The notes beneath the pieces are model-generated. The model had not been told where the DNA came from and ran no database searches. It saw nothing but the letters and a program-made list of their open reading frames with translations. This document shows, in pieces, positions 36,877-48,336 of a stretch of DNA of 64,000 bases. How positions within the stretch are numbered: position 1 is the first letter of the stretch; each line of letters begins with the position of its first letter. The DNA comes from Qipengyuania oceanensis (GTDB lineage Bacteria > Pseudomonadota > Alphaproteobacteria > Sphingomonadales > Sphingomonadaceae): positions 186,001-250,000 of the forward strand of contig NZ_WTYN01000001.1 in NCBI RefSeq assembly GCF_009827535.1, given 5' to 3'. The position numbers and the translations under genes were made by a program.

Positions 36877-37388
36877 GCACACCGCGTATCGGCATCTATC
36901 CGGGCACGTTCGACCCGATCACACTCGGCCATGCGGACATCATCCGTCGCGGCAGCAAGCTGGTCGACAAGCTCATCATCGGGGTGACGACCAATCCGTC
37001 GAAGAACCCCATGTTCTCGACCGAGGAACGCTTTGCCATGGTCGAGCGGGAGATCGCCAACATGGGCATCTCCAACGTCGAAGTCGTCGGGTTCAATGCG
37101 CTGCTGGTGAAATTCGCGCAGAAACAGGGCGCCAACGTCCTGATTCGCGGGCTTCGAGCTGTCGCCGATTTCGAATACGAGTACCAGATGGCGGGAATGA
37201 ACCAGCAGCTCGACGACGATATCGAGACGGTGTTCCTGATGGCGGATGTGTCTCTGCAGCCCATTGCCAGCAAGCTGGTCAAGGAGATCGCACTGTTTGG
37301 CGGCGACATCCGGCCGTTCGTGAGCAGCCAGGTTTGCGAAGACGTGGAAGCTCGCGTCGAGGAGCTGGGCCGGCTCGGCGATTACTGA
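36873..37388 (+). CDS. coaD: Phosphopantetheine adenylyltransferase CoaD
   Basis: CoaD transfers AMP to 4'-phosphopantetheine, the penultimate step of coenzyme A synthesis. The 171-residue nucleotidyl transferase has the TxGH-class motif YPGTFDPITLGHADIIRRGS at residues 7-26, LIRGLRAVADFEYEYQMAGMN for substrate, and the C-terminal ATP loop with SSQVCEDVEA. The start is a GTG at 36873 with a 4-bp overlap with ispA. Confidence 0.96.
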   Translation: MSTPRIGIYPGTFDPITLGHADIIRRGSKLVDKLIIGVTTNPSKNPMFSTEERFAMVEREIANMGISNVEVVGFNALLVKFAQKQGANVLIRGLRAVADFEYEYQMAGMNQQLDDDIETVFLMADVSLQPIASKLVKEIALFGGDIRPFVSSQVCEDVEARVEELGRLGDY

Positions 37389-37479
37389 AGCGGCGCGTTT
37401 CCACAGCTATTCATTGAACCGACAGTCGCGCTTGGGTAAGCGGCGCATCAATCAATTTCGATCACCTGACGGGAATCCC

Positions 37480-38178
37480 ATGATCAAACGCATGATCGCC
37501 GCCGGCGCGCTTCTCTCTGCCGCCATGCTGCCTGCCATGGCGCAGGCCCAGGAAGAGGGCGCGAGCGCCGAGCCGGCCGTCGCCGCCGAGGCAGACACCC
37601 GGGTTTTCAAGTCGGTGAACTTCAACCTCTCGGAAGACCGCGACGACATCCTGTTTCTCGACCTGTCGAATGGCGAGCGGGTTGCCATCCGGCTCATGCC
37701 GAGCTGGGCTCCCAACCATGTCGAGCGCATCAAGACGCTGGCTCGCAGCGGCTTCTACGACGGGGTCATCTTCCACCGCGTCATCGACGGGTTCATGGCG
37801 CAGACCGGCGATCCGACGGGAACCGGGCAGGGCGGCTCGCAGCTTCCCGATCTGGCCGAGGAATTCAACCGCATGCCGCACATCCGCGGCACCGTATCGA
37901 TGGCGCGCGCGGCCAGCGAAGACAGTGCGAACAGCCAGTTCTTCATCGTTTTCTACCCGCGCTTCAGCCTCGACAACCGCTACACCAATTTCGGTCGAGT
38001 GATCTCGAACATGGCTGCCGTCGACGCAATCACCCGCGGCGAACCGCCCCAGAACCCGACCAGGGTGCTCCAGGCGTCGATCGCATCGGACAACAAGCCC
38101 GTCCCGGCACGCATGGCGCCCGCTCCCGTGCAGGACGAGGCAGTGACCGCCGATATGCTGAGCGCGCCGGCAAGCTGA
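37480..38178 (+). CDS. Periplasmic peptidyl-prolyl cis-trans isomerase (cyclophilin)
   Basis: A 232-residue cyclophilin with a signal peptide (MIKRMIAAGALLSAAMLPAM, cleavage near AQA-QEEG). The core keeps FHRVIDGFMAQTGDP with the catalytic Arg, GTGQGGSQLPDL, and ANSQFFIVF. The C-terminal 40 residues are a Pro/Ala-rich tail beyond the fold. It should fold envelope proteins in the periplasm. The ATG at 37480 is at the signal peptide. It lies 91 bp after coaD and 37 bp before queA. Confidence 0.9.
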   Translation: MIKRMIAAGALLSAAMLPAMAQAQEEGASAEPAVAAEADTRVFKSVNFNLSEDRDDILFLDLSNGERVAIRLMPSWAPNHVERIKTLARSGFYDGVIFHRVIDGFMAQTGDPTGTGQGGSQLPDLAEEFNRMPHIRGTVSMARAASEDSANSQFFIVFYPRFSLDNRYTNFGRVISNMAAVDAITRGEPPQNPTRVLQASIASDNKPVPARMAPAPVQDEAVTADMLSAPAS

Positions 38179-38215
38179 TCTTCCGCTTGCCTGTCCGCTG
38201 CCCTAAGGGCGCGGC

Positions 38216-39244
38216 ATGAAAGTCGACCTCTTCGATTTCGAGCTTCCGCCGGAACGCATTGCGCTGCGTCCCGCGCGGCCGCGCGACAGCGCACGGATGC
38301 TCGTGGCACGCGGCCCGCACGAGACCATCGACAGGTCCGTGAGGGACCTGCCGCAGATGCTCGAGCCCGGCGACATGCTCGTTTTCAACGACACCCGCGT
38401 CATCCCGGCCCGGCTCGAGGGCAGAAGGGGCGACGCCAAGATCGGCGCGACCCTTCACAAGCGGATCGACCTCAGGCGCTGGCAGGCGTTCGTCCGCAAC
38501 GCCAAGCGGCTGCGCGAAGGCGATCGGGTCGAATTTCCGCAGGGCGTTACCGCATTCGCCGAGACACGCCATGCCGACGGCAGTTTCACGCTCGCCTTCG
38601 AAGGCGACGAGCCGGTCGAAGTGCTGCTGGAACGGGCCGGGACAATGCCGCTGCCGCCCTATATCGCGGGCAAGCGGGCGACCGACGAACAGGACCGCTC
38701 GGATTACCAGACCATGTTTGCCGAAAAGGACGGGGCGGTCGCCGCGCCGACGGCTGCGCTTCATTTCACCGATGACCTTATGGCGGCATTGGCAGAGCGC
38801 GGAGTTCTCACCGAAACGCTGACATTGCATGTCGGGGCAGGGACCTTCCTGCCGGTGAAGGCCGAGGACACTACCGAACACGTCATGCATTCCGAATGGG
38901 GGCGGATCGATGCCGCCACGGCGGAGCGGCTCAATGCGGCCCGGGCAGCGGGCGGCCGGATCATCTCGGTCGGAACCACCAGTCTGCGTGTCCTCGAGAG
39001 CGCGGCGGGGGAGGACGGCAAACTGGCCGCGTGGGAAGGGGACACCGACATCTTCATCACGCCTGGGTATCGCTTCAAAGCGATCGACGGGCTGATGACC
39101 AACTTCCACCTGCCGAAATCGACGCTGTTCATGCTGGTCAGCGCGCTGATGGGTCTGGAACGGATGCAGGCCGTCTATGCCCATGCGATCGGGCACGAAT
39201 ACCGCTTCTACAGCTACGGCGACTCGTCCCTATTGCTTCCCTGA
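38216..39244 (+). CDS. queA: S-adenosylmethionine:tRNA ribosyltransferase-isomerase QueA
   Basis: QueA moves the ribosyl part of SAM to preQ1 in tRNA, making epoxyqueuosine. The 342-residue protein matches the family throughout: [74 protein letters not shown] and [22 protein letters not shown] at 38216. tgt, the preceding enzyme of the pathway, is 5 kb downstream on the same strand. The last 31 bp overlap the end of the tetR gene on the other strand. Confidence 0.96.
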   Translation: MKVDLFDFELPPERIALRPARPRDSARMLVARGPHETIDRSVRDLPQMLEPGDMLVFNDTRVIPARLEGRRGDAKIGATLHKRIDLRRWQAFVRNAKRLREGDRVEFPQGVTAFAETRHADGSFTLAFEGDEPVEVLLERAGTMPLPPYIAGKRATDEQDRSDYQTMFAEKDGAVAAPTAALHFTDDLMAALAERGVLTETLTLHVGAGTFLPVKAEDTTEHVMHSEWGRIDAATAERLNAARAAGGRIISVGTTSLRVLESAAGEDGKLAAWEGDTDIFITPGYRFKAIDGLMTNFHLPKSTLFMLVSALMGLERMQAVYAHAIGHEYRFYSYGDSSLLLP

Positions 39245-39810
39245 ACCGAGAAAAGCGACCCGGTATCGAGCAGCACGTCGATGAGTTCGTCGTCTGCAGG
39301 AATGCGCCCGTCGAGCATGAGCATCGCGATCCCGTGCGCGATCGACCAGGCCTGCAGCGCGAGCCGCTCCGCGTTCTTCCGGTCGCCGGCCAGCATCCGC
39401 GTGTTGGCAGTCAGGAGTTCACGAGCCGGATCGCTGGCTTGGTGATCCGAGATAGGGTCGCCCTGAGTGAACATGAGCCGGAAGAGGGCAGGGTGCGCCA
39501 ATGCGAAGCGCACATAGGCTCGCCCCGTTTCCGCGAAGCCCGATGGCCCGCCGCCAGCCTTTTCTGCCGCCGCCAGCTGCGCCGCGCCGAGACGATTCAG
39601 CCCTTCGAGTGCCAGCGCTTCCATGAGGGCCTGCTTGTCGGGAAAGTGGCGATAGACCGCGGTCGGCGAGACGCCAACTTCGCGGGCCAACGCGCGCAAC
39701 GAGACATCCTTGCCGTCGGCCCCCTCCAGCGAGGCAATGCCGGCCTCGATCAGCGCTTCGCGCAGGCTTCCGTGATGATAGCTGTCGGTTGATGTTGACA
39801 CTGTTACCAT
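39214..39810 (-). CDS. TetR/AcrR family transcriptional regulator
   Basis: A repressor-type regulator of 198 residues. The N-terminal helix-turn-helix is clear ([50 protein letters not shown]); the C-terminal ligand domain is of the WHG type ([14 protein letters not shown]). The ATG at 39810 is chosen; a GTG three codons later and one eight codons earlier are alternatives. It diverges from the carotenoid oxygenase gene across 47 bp containing a strong promoter and TTGAC half sites, so it probably controls itself and that gene. Its end overlaps queA. Confidence 0.88.
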   Translation of the reverse strand: MVTVSTSTDSYHHGSLREALIEAGIASLEGADGKDVSLRALAREVGVSPTAVYRHFPDKQALMEALALEGLNRLGAAQLAAAEKAGGGPSGFAETGRAYVRFALAHPALFRLMFTQGDPISDHQASDPARELLTANTRMLAGDRKNAERLALQAWSIAHGIAMLMLDGRIPADDELIDVLLDTGSLFSVQGSNRDESP

Positions 39811-39822
39811 TACTGCTATGTT
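39795..39822 (+). promoter_or_regulatory. Promoter of the carotenoid oxygenase gene with likely TetR half sites
   Basis: TTGACA (39795-39800, full consensus) and TATGTT (39817-39822) are 16 bp apart. The element GTTGAC occurs at 39794-39799 and again at 39820-39825, the latter facing GTTCAC in GTTGAC-GTT-GTTCAC (39820-39834). Two spaced copies overlapping the promoter fit repression by the adjacent TetR protein. Confidence 0.55.
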
Positions 39823-39857
39823 GACGTTGTTCACATCATAGAAGGTCCGAGTCGATC

Positions 39858-41288
39858 ATGGCAAGCGTCATCGAGAAAACCATCCGCAAGGCAGTCACCC
39901 CGCTCATTACCGGTGTCGCGGAGCGAAACCGCAAACGGCTCGGCGATGCGGCGCAGAACCCGTTCCTCGGCGGGATCCATACTCCGATGCGCGAGGAAAA
40001 GACGCTGGACGATCTGGCTGTCACCGGCTCGATCCCGACCGAACTCGATGGCACTTATGCCCGCATCGGGCCGAACCCCTTCGACGCTACGAAATCCGGC
40101 CACCACTGGTTCATCGGCGACGGCATGGTCCACGGCGTCCGCATTCGCGACGGCAAGGCCGAATGGTATCGCAACCGCTACATCCGCTCGAATGATCTCG
40201 AGCGCGAAGGCGGTCCAAAGGCAGTCGGCGGGCCGCGCCGCGGTTTCGGGGACAGCGTCAATACCAACATCCTGCAGGTAGGCGGCAGGACCATGGCGCT
40301 GGTCGAGGCCGGATCCTTCCCCGTCGAACTCGACGAGAACCTCGACAGCGTCGCCTATTCCGATTTCGGCGGTGGTCTGACGGGCTCCTTCACCGCGCAT
40401 CCGCACCAGTGTTCCGCGACCGGCGAATATCATGCGATCTGTTACGACGGGGCGGACGACAAGACGATCCGCCACGTGGCGATGGACGAACACGGCACCG
40501 TGCTGCGCGAAACGCCGATCTCCGTCCGCAACGGACCCTCCATCCACGATTGCGCGCTGACGCAGAACCACGTGGTCATCCTCGACCTGCCGGTGTGCTT
40601 CTCGATGAAGACCCTGATTGCCGGTTACCGCTTTCCGTATCGCTGGAACCCGGAGCATCAGGCGCGCGTCGGCCTGCTTCCGCGCGGCGGGACGAACGAC
40701 GACGTCCGCTGGGTCGATGTCGATCCGTGCTATGTCTTCCACATCGGCAACAGCTACGAGAAAGCCGACGGCACGGTGGTCATCGACGCCTGCGTCTACG
40801 AGACCATGTTCGATGGCGACGCGCCCGGCCCTTACGGAAAGCCGCTGGGGCTCGAGCGCTGGACCATCGCGCCGGGCGCCTTGAAGGTGCAGCGCGAGAC
40901 GCTCGATCCCGATGCCCAGGAATTTCCGCGACCCGACGAGCGGTACTTCGCTCAAGACTATCGCTACCTGTGGTCGATGGGTCTGCCGGCCGACCAGGAC
41001 CTCGAATTCGTCGCGCCCATGCCGCTTTATCGCCACGACCTCGAAACCGGCGAGCGCGTAACGCGCGAACTGGGCGAGGGGTGCGTGCCGGGCGAGTTCG
41101 TCTTCGTACCGCGCGCCAAGGACGCGCCCGAAGGCGATGGCTGCCTGATGGGTTACATCGTCGACCGAAATGCCCGAACGACCGATTTCGCCATCCTCGA
41201 TGCGATGACGCTCGACGACGTGGCACGGGTGCACATCCCGCACATCGTGCCTCCGGGCTTTCACGGAAACTGGTTACCCGCTAGCTGA
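39858..41288 (+). CDS. Carotenoid oxygenase family protein (dioxygenase)
   Basis: A 476-residue non-haem iron dioxygenase of the carotenoid cleavage/lignostilbene dioxygenase family, which splits conjugated double bonds. The four iron-binding His residues are visible: His181 (FTAHPHQ), His230 (SIHDCALT), His295 (VFHIGNSYE) and His469 (GFHGNW). [12 protein letters not shown] and [19 protein letters not shown] are also family motifs. The ATG at 39858 follows GAAGG. Substrates could be apocarotenoids or stilbenes. It is followed 5 bp later by an ABC exporter and divergent from a TetR gene. Confidence 0.92.
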   Translation: MASVIEKTIRKAVTPLITGVAERNRKRLGDAAQNPFLGGIHTPMREEKTLDDLAVTGSIPTELDGTYARIGPNPFDATKSGHHWFIGDGMVHGVRIRDGKAEWYRNRYIRSNDLEREGGPKAVGGPRRGFGDSVNTNILQVGGRTMALVEAGSFPVELDENLDSVAYSDFGGGLTGSFTAHPHQCSATGEYHAICYDGADDKTIRHVAMDEHGTVLRETPISVRNGPSIHDCALTQNHVVILDLPVCFSMKTLIAGYRFPYRWNPEHQARVGLLPRGGTNDDVRWVDVDPCYVFHIGNSYEKADGTVVIDACVYETMFDGDAPGPYGKPLGLERWTIAPGALKVQRETLDPDAQEFPRPDERYFAQDYRYLWSMGLPADQDLEFVAPMPLYRHDLETGERVTRELGEGCVPGEFVFVPRAKDAPEGDGCLMGYIVDRNARTTDFAILDAMTLDDVARVHIPHIVPPGFHGNWLPAS

Positions 41289-41293
41289 GGCGG

Positions 41294-42265
41294 GTGACCA
41301 GCGCGCCCGATACAAATTCCGAACCGATTCTCGAACTGGATGGCCTGACCAAGGTCTATCCGGGCGGGTTGACGGCTCTCGACCATGTCGACCTTTCGAT
41401 CCGCCGCGGCGAGATCTTCGCCCTGCTCGGGCCGAACGGGGCCGGCAAGACGACCCTCATCGGGGCCGTCTGCGGCCTCGTACGGCCGAGTGGCGGCACG
41501 ATGCGCGCCTTCGGCCACGACCTTTCCAGCGACTGGCGCAAGGCGCGCTCGCGCATCGGCCTCGTCCCGCAGGAACTGAGCACCGACATGTTCGAAACCG
41601 TGTGGCGCGCGGTCAGCTATTCGCGCGGGCTGTTCGGCCTCGCACCGGACAAGGCCCGCATCGAGGAAGTGCTGCGGAGCCTGAGCCTGTGGGACAAGCG
41701 CGACGAGCAGATCCGCGCGCTGTCGGGCGGCATGAAGCGCCGCGTTCTGATCGCCAAGGCGATGGCGCATGAACCGGACCTCCTGTTCCTCGACGAGCCG
41801 ACCGCCGGTGTCGATGTCGAACTGCGCAAGGACATGTGGCGCCAGATCGACGCGATGCGCGCGCGCGGCGTCACCATCATCCTGACGACGCATTACATCG
41901 AGGAGGCCGAAGAAATGGCCGACCGCGTCGGGATCATCGACAAGGGCCGCTTGCTCATGGTCGACGACAAGGACGCGATCATGAAGCGCCTGGGGCGGAC
42001 GGAAGCCTATTTCACGCTGTCCGAGCCCTTGGCCGAAATGCCTGCCATGCTGGCCGATTATCCGGTCGAGCTGGCAAATGGCGGGCGCGAGCTTTGCTAT
42101 CGCGGGGGCGACGGCACGGGCAAGGGCAAGGAGGACGTCGCCGAGATCGCGAAGCTGCTGACCCGCGCAGGGATCGATTTCGCCGGCATCGACGTGCGCG
42201 ATTCGACGCTGGAGGACATCTTCGTCTCGCTGCTCGAGAACGATCATCAGGAGCGCGCGGCATGA
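41294..42265 (+). CDS. ABC transporter ATP-binding protein (YadG-like)
   Basis: A 323-residue ABC ATPase for an ABC-2 type exporter. Walker A is [16 protein letters not shown], the signature [15 protein letters not shown], Walker [13 protein letters not shown], and the switch His is in [13 protein letters not shown]. About 85 residues after the ABC core form the C-terminal domain common in drug and polysaccharide exporters. The start is a GTG at 41294 with GAGG only 3-4 nt away, a tight ribosome site. It is coupled to the permease gene by ATGA. The pair resembles E. coli YadG/YadH, of unknown substrate. Confidence 0.92.
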   Translation: MTSAPDTNSEPILELDGLTKVYPGGLTALDHVDLSIRRGEIFALLGPNGAGKTTLIGAVCGLVRPSGGTMRAFGHDLSSDWRKARSRIGLVPQELSTDMFETVWRAVSYSRGLFGLAPDKARIEEVLRSLSLWDKRDEQIRALSGGMKRRVLIAKAMAHEPDLLFLDEPTAGVDVELRKDMWRQIDAMRARGVTIILTTHYIEEAEEMADRVGIIDKGRLLMVDDKDAIMKRLGRTEAYFTLSEPLAEMPAMLADYPVELANGGRELCYRGGDGTGKGKEDVAEIAKLLTRAGIDFAGIDVRDSTLEDIFVSLLENDHQERAA

Positions 42266-43026
42266 TATCCTGGCGTTCTACCTGGTCGATCTACACCCGC
42301 GAACTGACGCGTTTCCTCCGCACCTGGATGCAGTCGCTGATTGCCCCGGTGATGACGACATCGCTGTATTTCATCGTCTTCGGCGCTGCCATCGGCGACC
42401 GGATGCCGGACTTGGGGGGAGTAGGCTATGCTGCCTTCATCATCCCTGGCCTGATGATGCTGACGCTGCTGGGAGAAACCACCAGCAATTCCAGCTTCGG
42501 CATCTACATGCCGCGCTTCACCGGCACGATCTACGAATTGCTGTCCGCCCCCATCGGAGTAGCCGAGACGCTGATCGGGTTCGTCGGCGCGGCCGCGACC
42601 AAGAGCCTGATCCTTGCGGGGATCATCCTCGCGACCGCGCTGGTTTTCGTCGATTACTCGATCGCACATCCGTTCTGGGCGGTGCTGTTCATCGTGCTGG
42701 TAGCTGCGGCCTTCAGCCTTTTCGGCTTCATCCTGGGCATATGGGCGGACAATTTCGAGAAGCTCGGCATCATTCCGACGCTGTTCCTGACGCCGCTGAC
42801 CTTCCTCGGCGGGACTTTCTATTCGATCGACATGCTTCCCGAGCCGTGGGACAAGGTCGCGCTGGCCAACCCGATCGTCTATCTCGTGAGCGGTCTGCGC
42901 TGGACGTTTTACGGCAGCGCCGATGTCGACTTCCGCGTATCGCTCGGCATCACGATCGGCTTCCTCGCCATCTGCGTTGCGGTTATCGCGACTATCTTCA
43001 AGACAGGGTGGCGACTGCGCGCCTGA
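42262..43026 (+). CDS. ABC-2 type exporter permease (YadH-like)
   Basis: A 254-residue permease with six membrane segments, the partner of the upstream ATPase. It resembles YadH closely by eye: [48 protein letters not shown], and [17 protein letters not shown] with [12 protein letters not shown]. The ATG at 42262 overlaps the ATPase stop by 4 bp. The exported compound is unknown; the carotenoid oxygenase next door might supply it, but this is speculation. Confidence 0.92.
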   Translation: MISWRSTWSIYTRELTRFLRTWMQSLIAPVMTTSLYFIVFGAAIGDRMPDLGGVGYAAFIIPGLMMLTLLGETTSNSSFGIYMPRFTGTIYELLSAPIGVAETLIGFVGAAATKSLILAGIILATALVFVDYSIAHPFWAVLFIVLVAAAFSLFGFILGIWADNFEKLGIIPTLFLTPLTFLGGTFYSIDMLPEPWDKVALANPIVYLVSGLRWTFYGSADVDFRVSLGITIGFLAICVAVIATIFKTGWRLRA

Positions 43027-43047
43027 TTGGCTAGCAGGCGGCGCGTT

Positions 43048-45122
<2,075 letters not shown>

Positions 45123-45124
45123 AG

Positions 45125-45823
45125 ATGGTCGCCGCTGCCGACCGCACGCGCAGGATGGCGCTGCTCGCCATCCTCGCCTTCGGGTCGATCATGCTGTGGC
45201 AGAACCCGATCGGTGCAAAGCTGCTATATCCCTTCACGATCCTGTCGACCTGGTTTCACGAGATGGGCCACGGGTTGATGGCGATGCTGGTCGGGGGGCG
45301 ATTCGAGAGCCTTGCGATCTATGCGGACGGTTCGGGTGCGGCGCTTTCCTCCTACGCTCCGGGGCGCCTCACCGATGCTCTCATCGCCGCAGGCGGGCCG
45401 TTCGGCCCGGCCTTGGCCGGCGCAGCCCTGATCCTCGCCTCGCGCCACCCGCGCTCGACCCGCATTGCGCTTGCCGTGCTGGCCGGCGCGATCCTGCTCT
45501 CGACCCTGATCTGGGTCCGCTCGCTGACGGGTTGGCTGGTTCTTCCGCCGATTGCCCTGGTGCTCGGCCTCATTGCTGCTCGCGGATCGAACGAAGTTCG
45601 CGAGCTCACCGCCCAGTTTGTCGGCGTGCAGGCGGCAATCAGCACTTACCGCCAGACCGGCTACCTCTTTTCACAGGGAGGGGTCGTCGGAGGCCTGCCG
45701 CAGCGGTCGGACACGCAGGCGATGGCCGATGCCCTGCTTCTTCCCTACTGGTTCTGGGGCGGCGCCATAACCGTGGCGATCGCGCTGCTCCTCTGGTGGA
45801 GCCTGCGCAGGGCGCTACGCTAG
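45125..45823 (+). CDS. M50B-like membrane metallopeptidase
   Basis: A 232-residue integral membrane protein with the zinc motif HEMGH (residues 44-48, in TWFHEMGHGLMAMLVGG), in the M50B-like pattern found in many bacteria. Several helices follow, including a Gly-rich one (LIAAGGPFGPALAGAALIL) and two near the C-terminus. No PDZ or CBS domain and no clear NPDG ligand motif is visible, so it is probably outside the classic site-2 proteases; activity is uncertain. ATG at 45125, 2 bp after tgt. Confidence 0.8.
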   Translation: MVAAADRTRRMALLAILAFGSIMLWQNPIGAKLLYPFTILSTWFHEMGHGLMAMLVGGRFESLAIYADGSGAALSSYAPGRLTDALIAAGGPFGPALAGAALILASRHPRSTRIALAVLAGAILLSTLIWVRSLTGWLVLPPIALVLGLIAARGSNEVRELTAQFVGVQAAISTYRQTGYLFSQGGVVGGLPQRSDTQAMADALLLPYWFWGGAITVAIALLLWWSLRRALR

Positions 45824-45824
45824 G

Positions 45825-45995
45825 TTACGTTTTCTCGTTCTCGCGCATCTCCAGGATCGCGCCGCGACACGGGGTGAACTGACCCTTCGGATCGAGGAAT
45901 CCGGCGCCGATCGAATTGGCAAAGCGCTGGGCATCATTGAGGCTGTCGTACCACTTGCCGTGGCGGCCTTTCACATGGAAACGATACTGCGTCAT
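45825..45995 (-). CDS. Small conserved-looking protein, 56 residues
   Basis: This short gene is convergent with the M50-like gene. Translation from the ATG at 45995 gives MTQYRFHVKGRHGKWYDSLN, then DAQRFANSIGAGFLDPKGQF and TPCRGAILEMRENEKT. The composition is that of a real protein (aromatic, balanced charge), with one Cys. I do not know the family, but the pattern resembles a small beta-alpha fold. The ribosome site before the start is weak (TGCGGCATCACC). The gene ends 1 bp after the M50 stop. Confidence 0.6.
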   Translation of the reverse strand: MTQYRFHVKGRHGKWYDSLNDAQRFANSIGAGFLDPKGQFTPCRGAILEMRENEKT

Positions 45996-46076
45996 GGTGA
46001 TGCCGCAACGCCCGGGAATCGACCCAAGTTCCTGTAAGCCAACCGTAAATGCGACGAACGGTTGGGCGCAGATACG

Positions 46077-46104
46077 AAAAGGGCGGCCCCGCAGGACCGC
46101 CCTT
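46077..46104 (-). terminator. rpsD intrinsic terminator
   Basis: On the minus strand AAGGGCGG and CCGCCCTT form an 8-bp stem (46097-46104 and 46079-46086), with a short GC-rich loop, followed by TTTTCG. It lies about 25 bp after the rpsD stop. Confidence 0.8.
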
Positions 46105-46126
46105 CGAATTCATATGAGCCGATCAA

Positions 46127-46741
46127 TCAGCGCGAGTAGAACTCGACGACCAGGTTCGGTTCCATCGTGACCGGGTAGGGCACTTCGTCGAGCGTCGGAA
46201 CGCGCGTGAAGGTCACCTTGTCGTTGCCATCCGGCGAGACATAATCGGGAATGTCACGCTCGGGCAGGCTCTGCGCCTCGATGACCAGCGCCATGTCCTT
46301 GGCCTTACTGCCCAGCGAGATCACGTCGCCGACCTTGACCCGTGCACTGGGGATGTTCGTCTTCACGCCGTTCAGGTAGATGTGGCCGTGGTTGACGATC
46401 TGGCGAGCCGAGAAAACGGTCGGCGCGAACTTGGCGCGATAGACGACCATGTCGAGGCGCTGTTCGAGCAGGCCGATCAGGTTCTGGCCGGTATCGCCCT
46501 TCATGCGCGATGCCTCGAGATAGGTGCGCTTGAACTGCTTTTCGGTGACGTCGCCGTAATAGCCCTTGAGCTTCTGCTTGGCGCGAAGCTGCAGGCCGAA
46601 GTCGCTCATCTTGCCCTTGCGGCGCTGGCCGTGCTGGCCCGGACCGTAGGAACGCTTGTTGACGGGAGAATTGGGGCGACCCCAGATGTTTTCACCCATC
46701 CGGCGGTCGAGTTTGTACTTGGCGCTGTTGCGCTTCGACAT
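46127..46741 (-). CDS. rpsD: 30S ribosomal protein S4
   Basis: S4 binds 16S rRNA early in 30S assembly. The 204-residue protein begins [20 protein letters not shown] and has the S4 domain ([40 protein letters not shown]). The first half contains the usual basic [20 protein letters not shown]. The ATG at 46741 is used; the frame is open for 24 more codons upstream but those are leader sequence. It has its own promoter and leader hairpin and is transcribed separately from the rpiB-glyA-nrdR unit. Confidence 0.97.
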   Translation of the reverse strand: MSKRNSAKYKLDRRMGENIWGRPNSPVNKRSYGPGQHGQRRKGKMSDFGLQLRAKQKLKGYYGDVTEKQFKRTYLEASRMKGDTGQNLIGLLEQRLDMVVYRAKFAPTVFSARQIVNHGHIYLNGVKTNIPSARVKVGDVISLGSKAKDMALVIEAQSLPERDIPDYVSPDGNDKVTFTRVPTLDEVPYPVTMEPNLVVEFYSR

Positions 46742-46802
46742 GAGTCGTATCCTTCGATTTGCTGGACGGGCCCTTTGCCCGCCATTCAACCCGGCATCGC
46801 AC

Positions 46803-46823
46803 CGCTGGAGCATTCCTCCAGCG
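46803..46823 (-). promoter_or_regulatory. Hairpin in the rpsD leader
   Basis: CGCTGGAG and CTCCAGCG form a perfect 8-bp stem with a 5-nt loop in the roughly 120-nt untranslated leader of rpsD. Ribosomal protein leaders often carry sites for autogenous control by their own product; that role here is only a possibility. Confidence 0.4.
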
Positions 46824-46868
46824 CGGCCACCGCTTCACCGGGGTGCGGGACCAATTCGCGAAGGCGCG

Positions 46869-46896
46869 CATATAGCGGCCTTCCCGAAACAATCAA
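46869..46896 (-). promoter_or_regulatory. Probable rpsD promoter
   Basis: On the minus strand TTGATT (46896-46891) and TATATG (46874-46869) are 16 bp apart. The -35 overlaps the stop codon of the RNA methyltransferase gene, so rpsD is initiated at the very end of the upstream unit. Confidence 0.5.
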
Positions 46897-47639
46897 GTGT
46901 CGCGTGGCGGCTTGCCGAGCGAGGACAGGACGCCGCGCAGCGTGCGCACCTCGAGGTGGTTCCAGCCGGGCCGGGTCAGGATATTCCGGAGCGTGAGCCT
47001 GGTCGCGGCCACGCGATCGGGTGGCTGGAAGTATCCGCGAGGCTGGAGGAGTTGCTCGAAATGCGCGATCAGCCCTTCCAGCTCTTCCTGGGGGGCTGGC
47101 GGCAGGGCGTCTTCGGCAGTGGGCTGGACGAGAGTGCCATCGGCTTTCTTCGACCATTCGTAGGCGCACAGAATCACGGCCTGGGCAAGGTTGAGCGAAC
47201 CGAAATCCGGATTGATCGGCACGGTCAGGATTTCGCGGGCAAGAGCCACGTCTTCGGTTTCCAGCCCGGAGCGTTCCGGCCCGAACAGGATCGCCGAGCG
47301 GCCATCGCGCGATGCGATGAGATCGGCTGCCTGCTCCGGGGTGACGACCGGCTTGGTGACGCCGCGCTTGCGGACGGTGGTGGCGTAGACATTGGCGCAG
47401 TCCGCCACCGCTTCGGCCGTGGTCTCGTAGACTTTCGCGTCGTTGAGGACGCTGTCCGCGCCGGACGCGGCGGGCCCGGCGGACGGGTTCGGCCAGCCAT
47501 CGCGCGGAGCGACCAGGCGCATTTCGGTAAGTCCGAAATTGAGCATGGCACGCGCCGCCTTGCCGATATTCTCGCCCAGTTGCGGCCGCACGAGCACTAT
47601 GATGGGCGCCTTGCCCGCCAGATCACCCATCCGCGACAT
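46893..47639 (-). CDS. TrmJ-like SPOUT RNA 2'-O-methyltransferase
   Basis: A 248-residue SPOUT-fold methyltransferase of the TrmJ/rRNA_methyl_1 type, which methylates ribose at position 32 of tRNAs with SAM. Motifs: [19 protein letters not shown] (Arg and Asn of motif 1), [18 protein letters not shown] (motif 2) and [20 protein letters not shown] (motif 3 with the knot). The ATG at 47639 is shown; the one at 47630 is equally likely. Either way it overlaps the end of nrdR (17 or 8 bp), so it is coupled to that gene. Confidence 0.88.
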   Translation of the reverse strand: MSRMGDLAGKAPIIVLVRPQLGENIGKAARAMLNFGLTEMRLVAPRDGWPNPSAGPAASGADSVLNDAKVYETTAEAVADCANVYATTVRKRGVTKPVVTPEQAADLIASRDGRSAILFGPERSGLETEDVALAREILTVPINPDFGSLNLAQAVILCAYEWSKKADGTLVQPTAEDALPPAPQEELEGLIAHFEQLLQPRGYFQPPDRVAATRLTLRNILTRPGWNHLEVRTLRGVLSSLGKPPRDT

Positions 47640-48084
47640 CTCGCACGCTGCTGGCGAATTCCTCGAAATCGCGCGCCTCGCTGAAGTCGCGGTAGACGCT
47701 CGCGAAGCGGATGTAGGCGACGCTGTCGAGCTGGCGCAGGCCGTCCATCACCATTTCCCCGATGCGCGAGGACGAGACCTCGTTTTCGCCAGCGGTTTCG
47801 ACCTGCCGCTGGATCCCGGACACGAGCTGGTCGATCCGTTCCTGCGGCACATCGCGTTTGCGACAGGCGAGCGTTACCGATTGTTCAAGCTTGCGGCGAT
47901 CGAATGCCTCGCGCTTGTCGTCGCTCTTGACCACGGCGACTTCGCGCAGTTGCACGCGCTCGAAGGTGGTGAACCGTGCGCCGCAGCTCGAACACTGGCG
48001 GCGGCGCCGGATGGAGGCATTGTCCTCGGTCGGCCGGCTGTCCTTCACCTGGCTGTCGTCATGGGCGCAGAAAGGGCAGCGCAT
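47623..48084 (-). CDS. nrdR: Transcriptional repressor NrdR
   Basis: NrdR represses ribonucleotide reductase genes in response to dATP/ATP. The 153-residue protein has the N-terminal zinc ribbon ([15 protein letters not shown] and [18 protein letters not shown]) and the ATP-cone ([20 protein letters not shown] through [15 protein letters not shown]). It is in the rpiB-glyA-small protein-nrdR unit, a context common in Alphaproteobacteria (glyA next to nrdR). The ATG at 48084 places the zinc ribbon at residue 3. Confidence 0.96.
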   Translation of the reverse strand: MRCPFCAHDDSQVKDSRPTEDNASIRRRRQCSSCGARFTTFERVQLREVAVVKSDDKREAFDRRKLEQSVTLACRKRDVPQERIDQLVSGIQRQVETAGENEVSSSRIGEMVMDGLRQLDSVAYIRFASVYRDFSEARDFEEFASSVRDVADG

Positions 48085-48096
48085 CGGGCGTGGAGC

Positions 48097-48324
48097 TTAC
48101 TTCTTGATGCGGTTGTAGAGGACGTAGCCCGCACCGGCCGCAAGCCCGATCGGCCAGGTCACGATCGGCAGGATCGCACCGGCAACCGCGCCGATGGCCG
48201 CGCCCTTGAGGACAGGCTTCGTCGCGGGATGGTGCATGCCTTCCTTGGCCATACCGACGATTTCCTCGCGGGCATCGTCGATCATGTCCTTCTTGTCGCC
48301 GGGCTGCTTGTTCTCGCTATCCAT
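48097..48324 (-). CDS. Small glycine-zipper membrane protein
   Basis: A 75-residue protein of unknown function. The hydrophilic N-terminal half (MDSENKQPGDKKDMIDDARE) is followed by a hydrophobic Gly/Ala-rich stretch, VLKGAAIGAVAGAILPIVTW and PIGLAAGAGYVLY, with GxxxG-type spacing that can insert or pack in a membrane. It ends in basic residues. It lies 12 bp before both glyA's end and nrdR's start, so it is part of that transcript. No homologue is known to me by name. Confidence 0.7.
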   Translation of the reverse strand: MDSENKQPGDKKDMIDDAREEIVGMAKEGMHHPATKPVLKGAAIGAVAGAILPIVTWPIGLAAGAGYVLYNRIKK

Positions 48325-48336
48325 AGTCGTGTCTCC

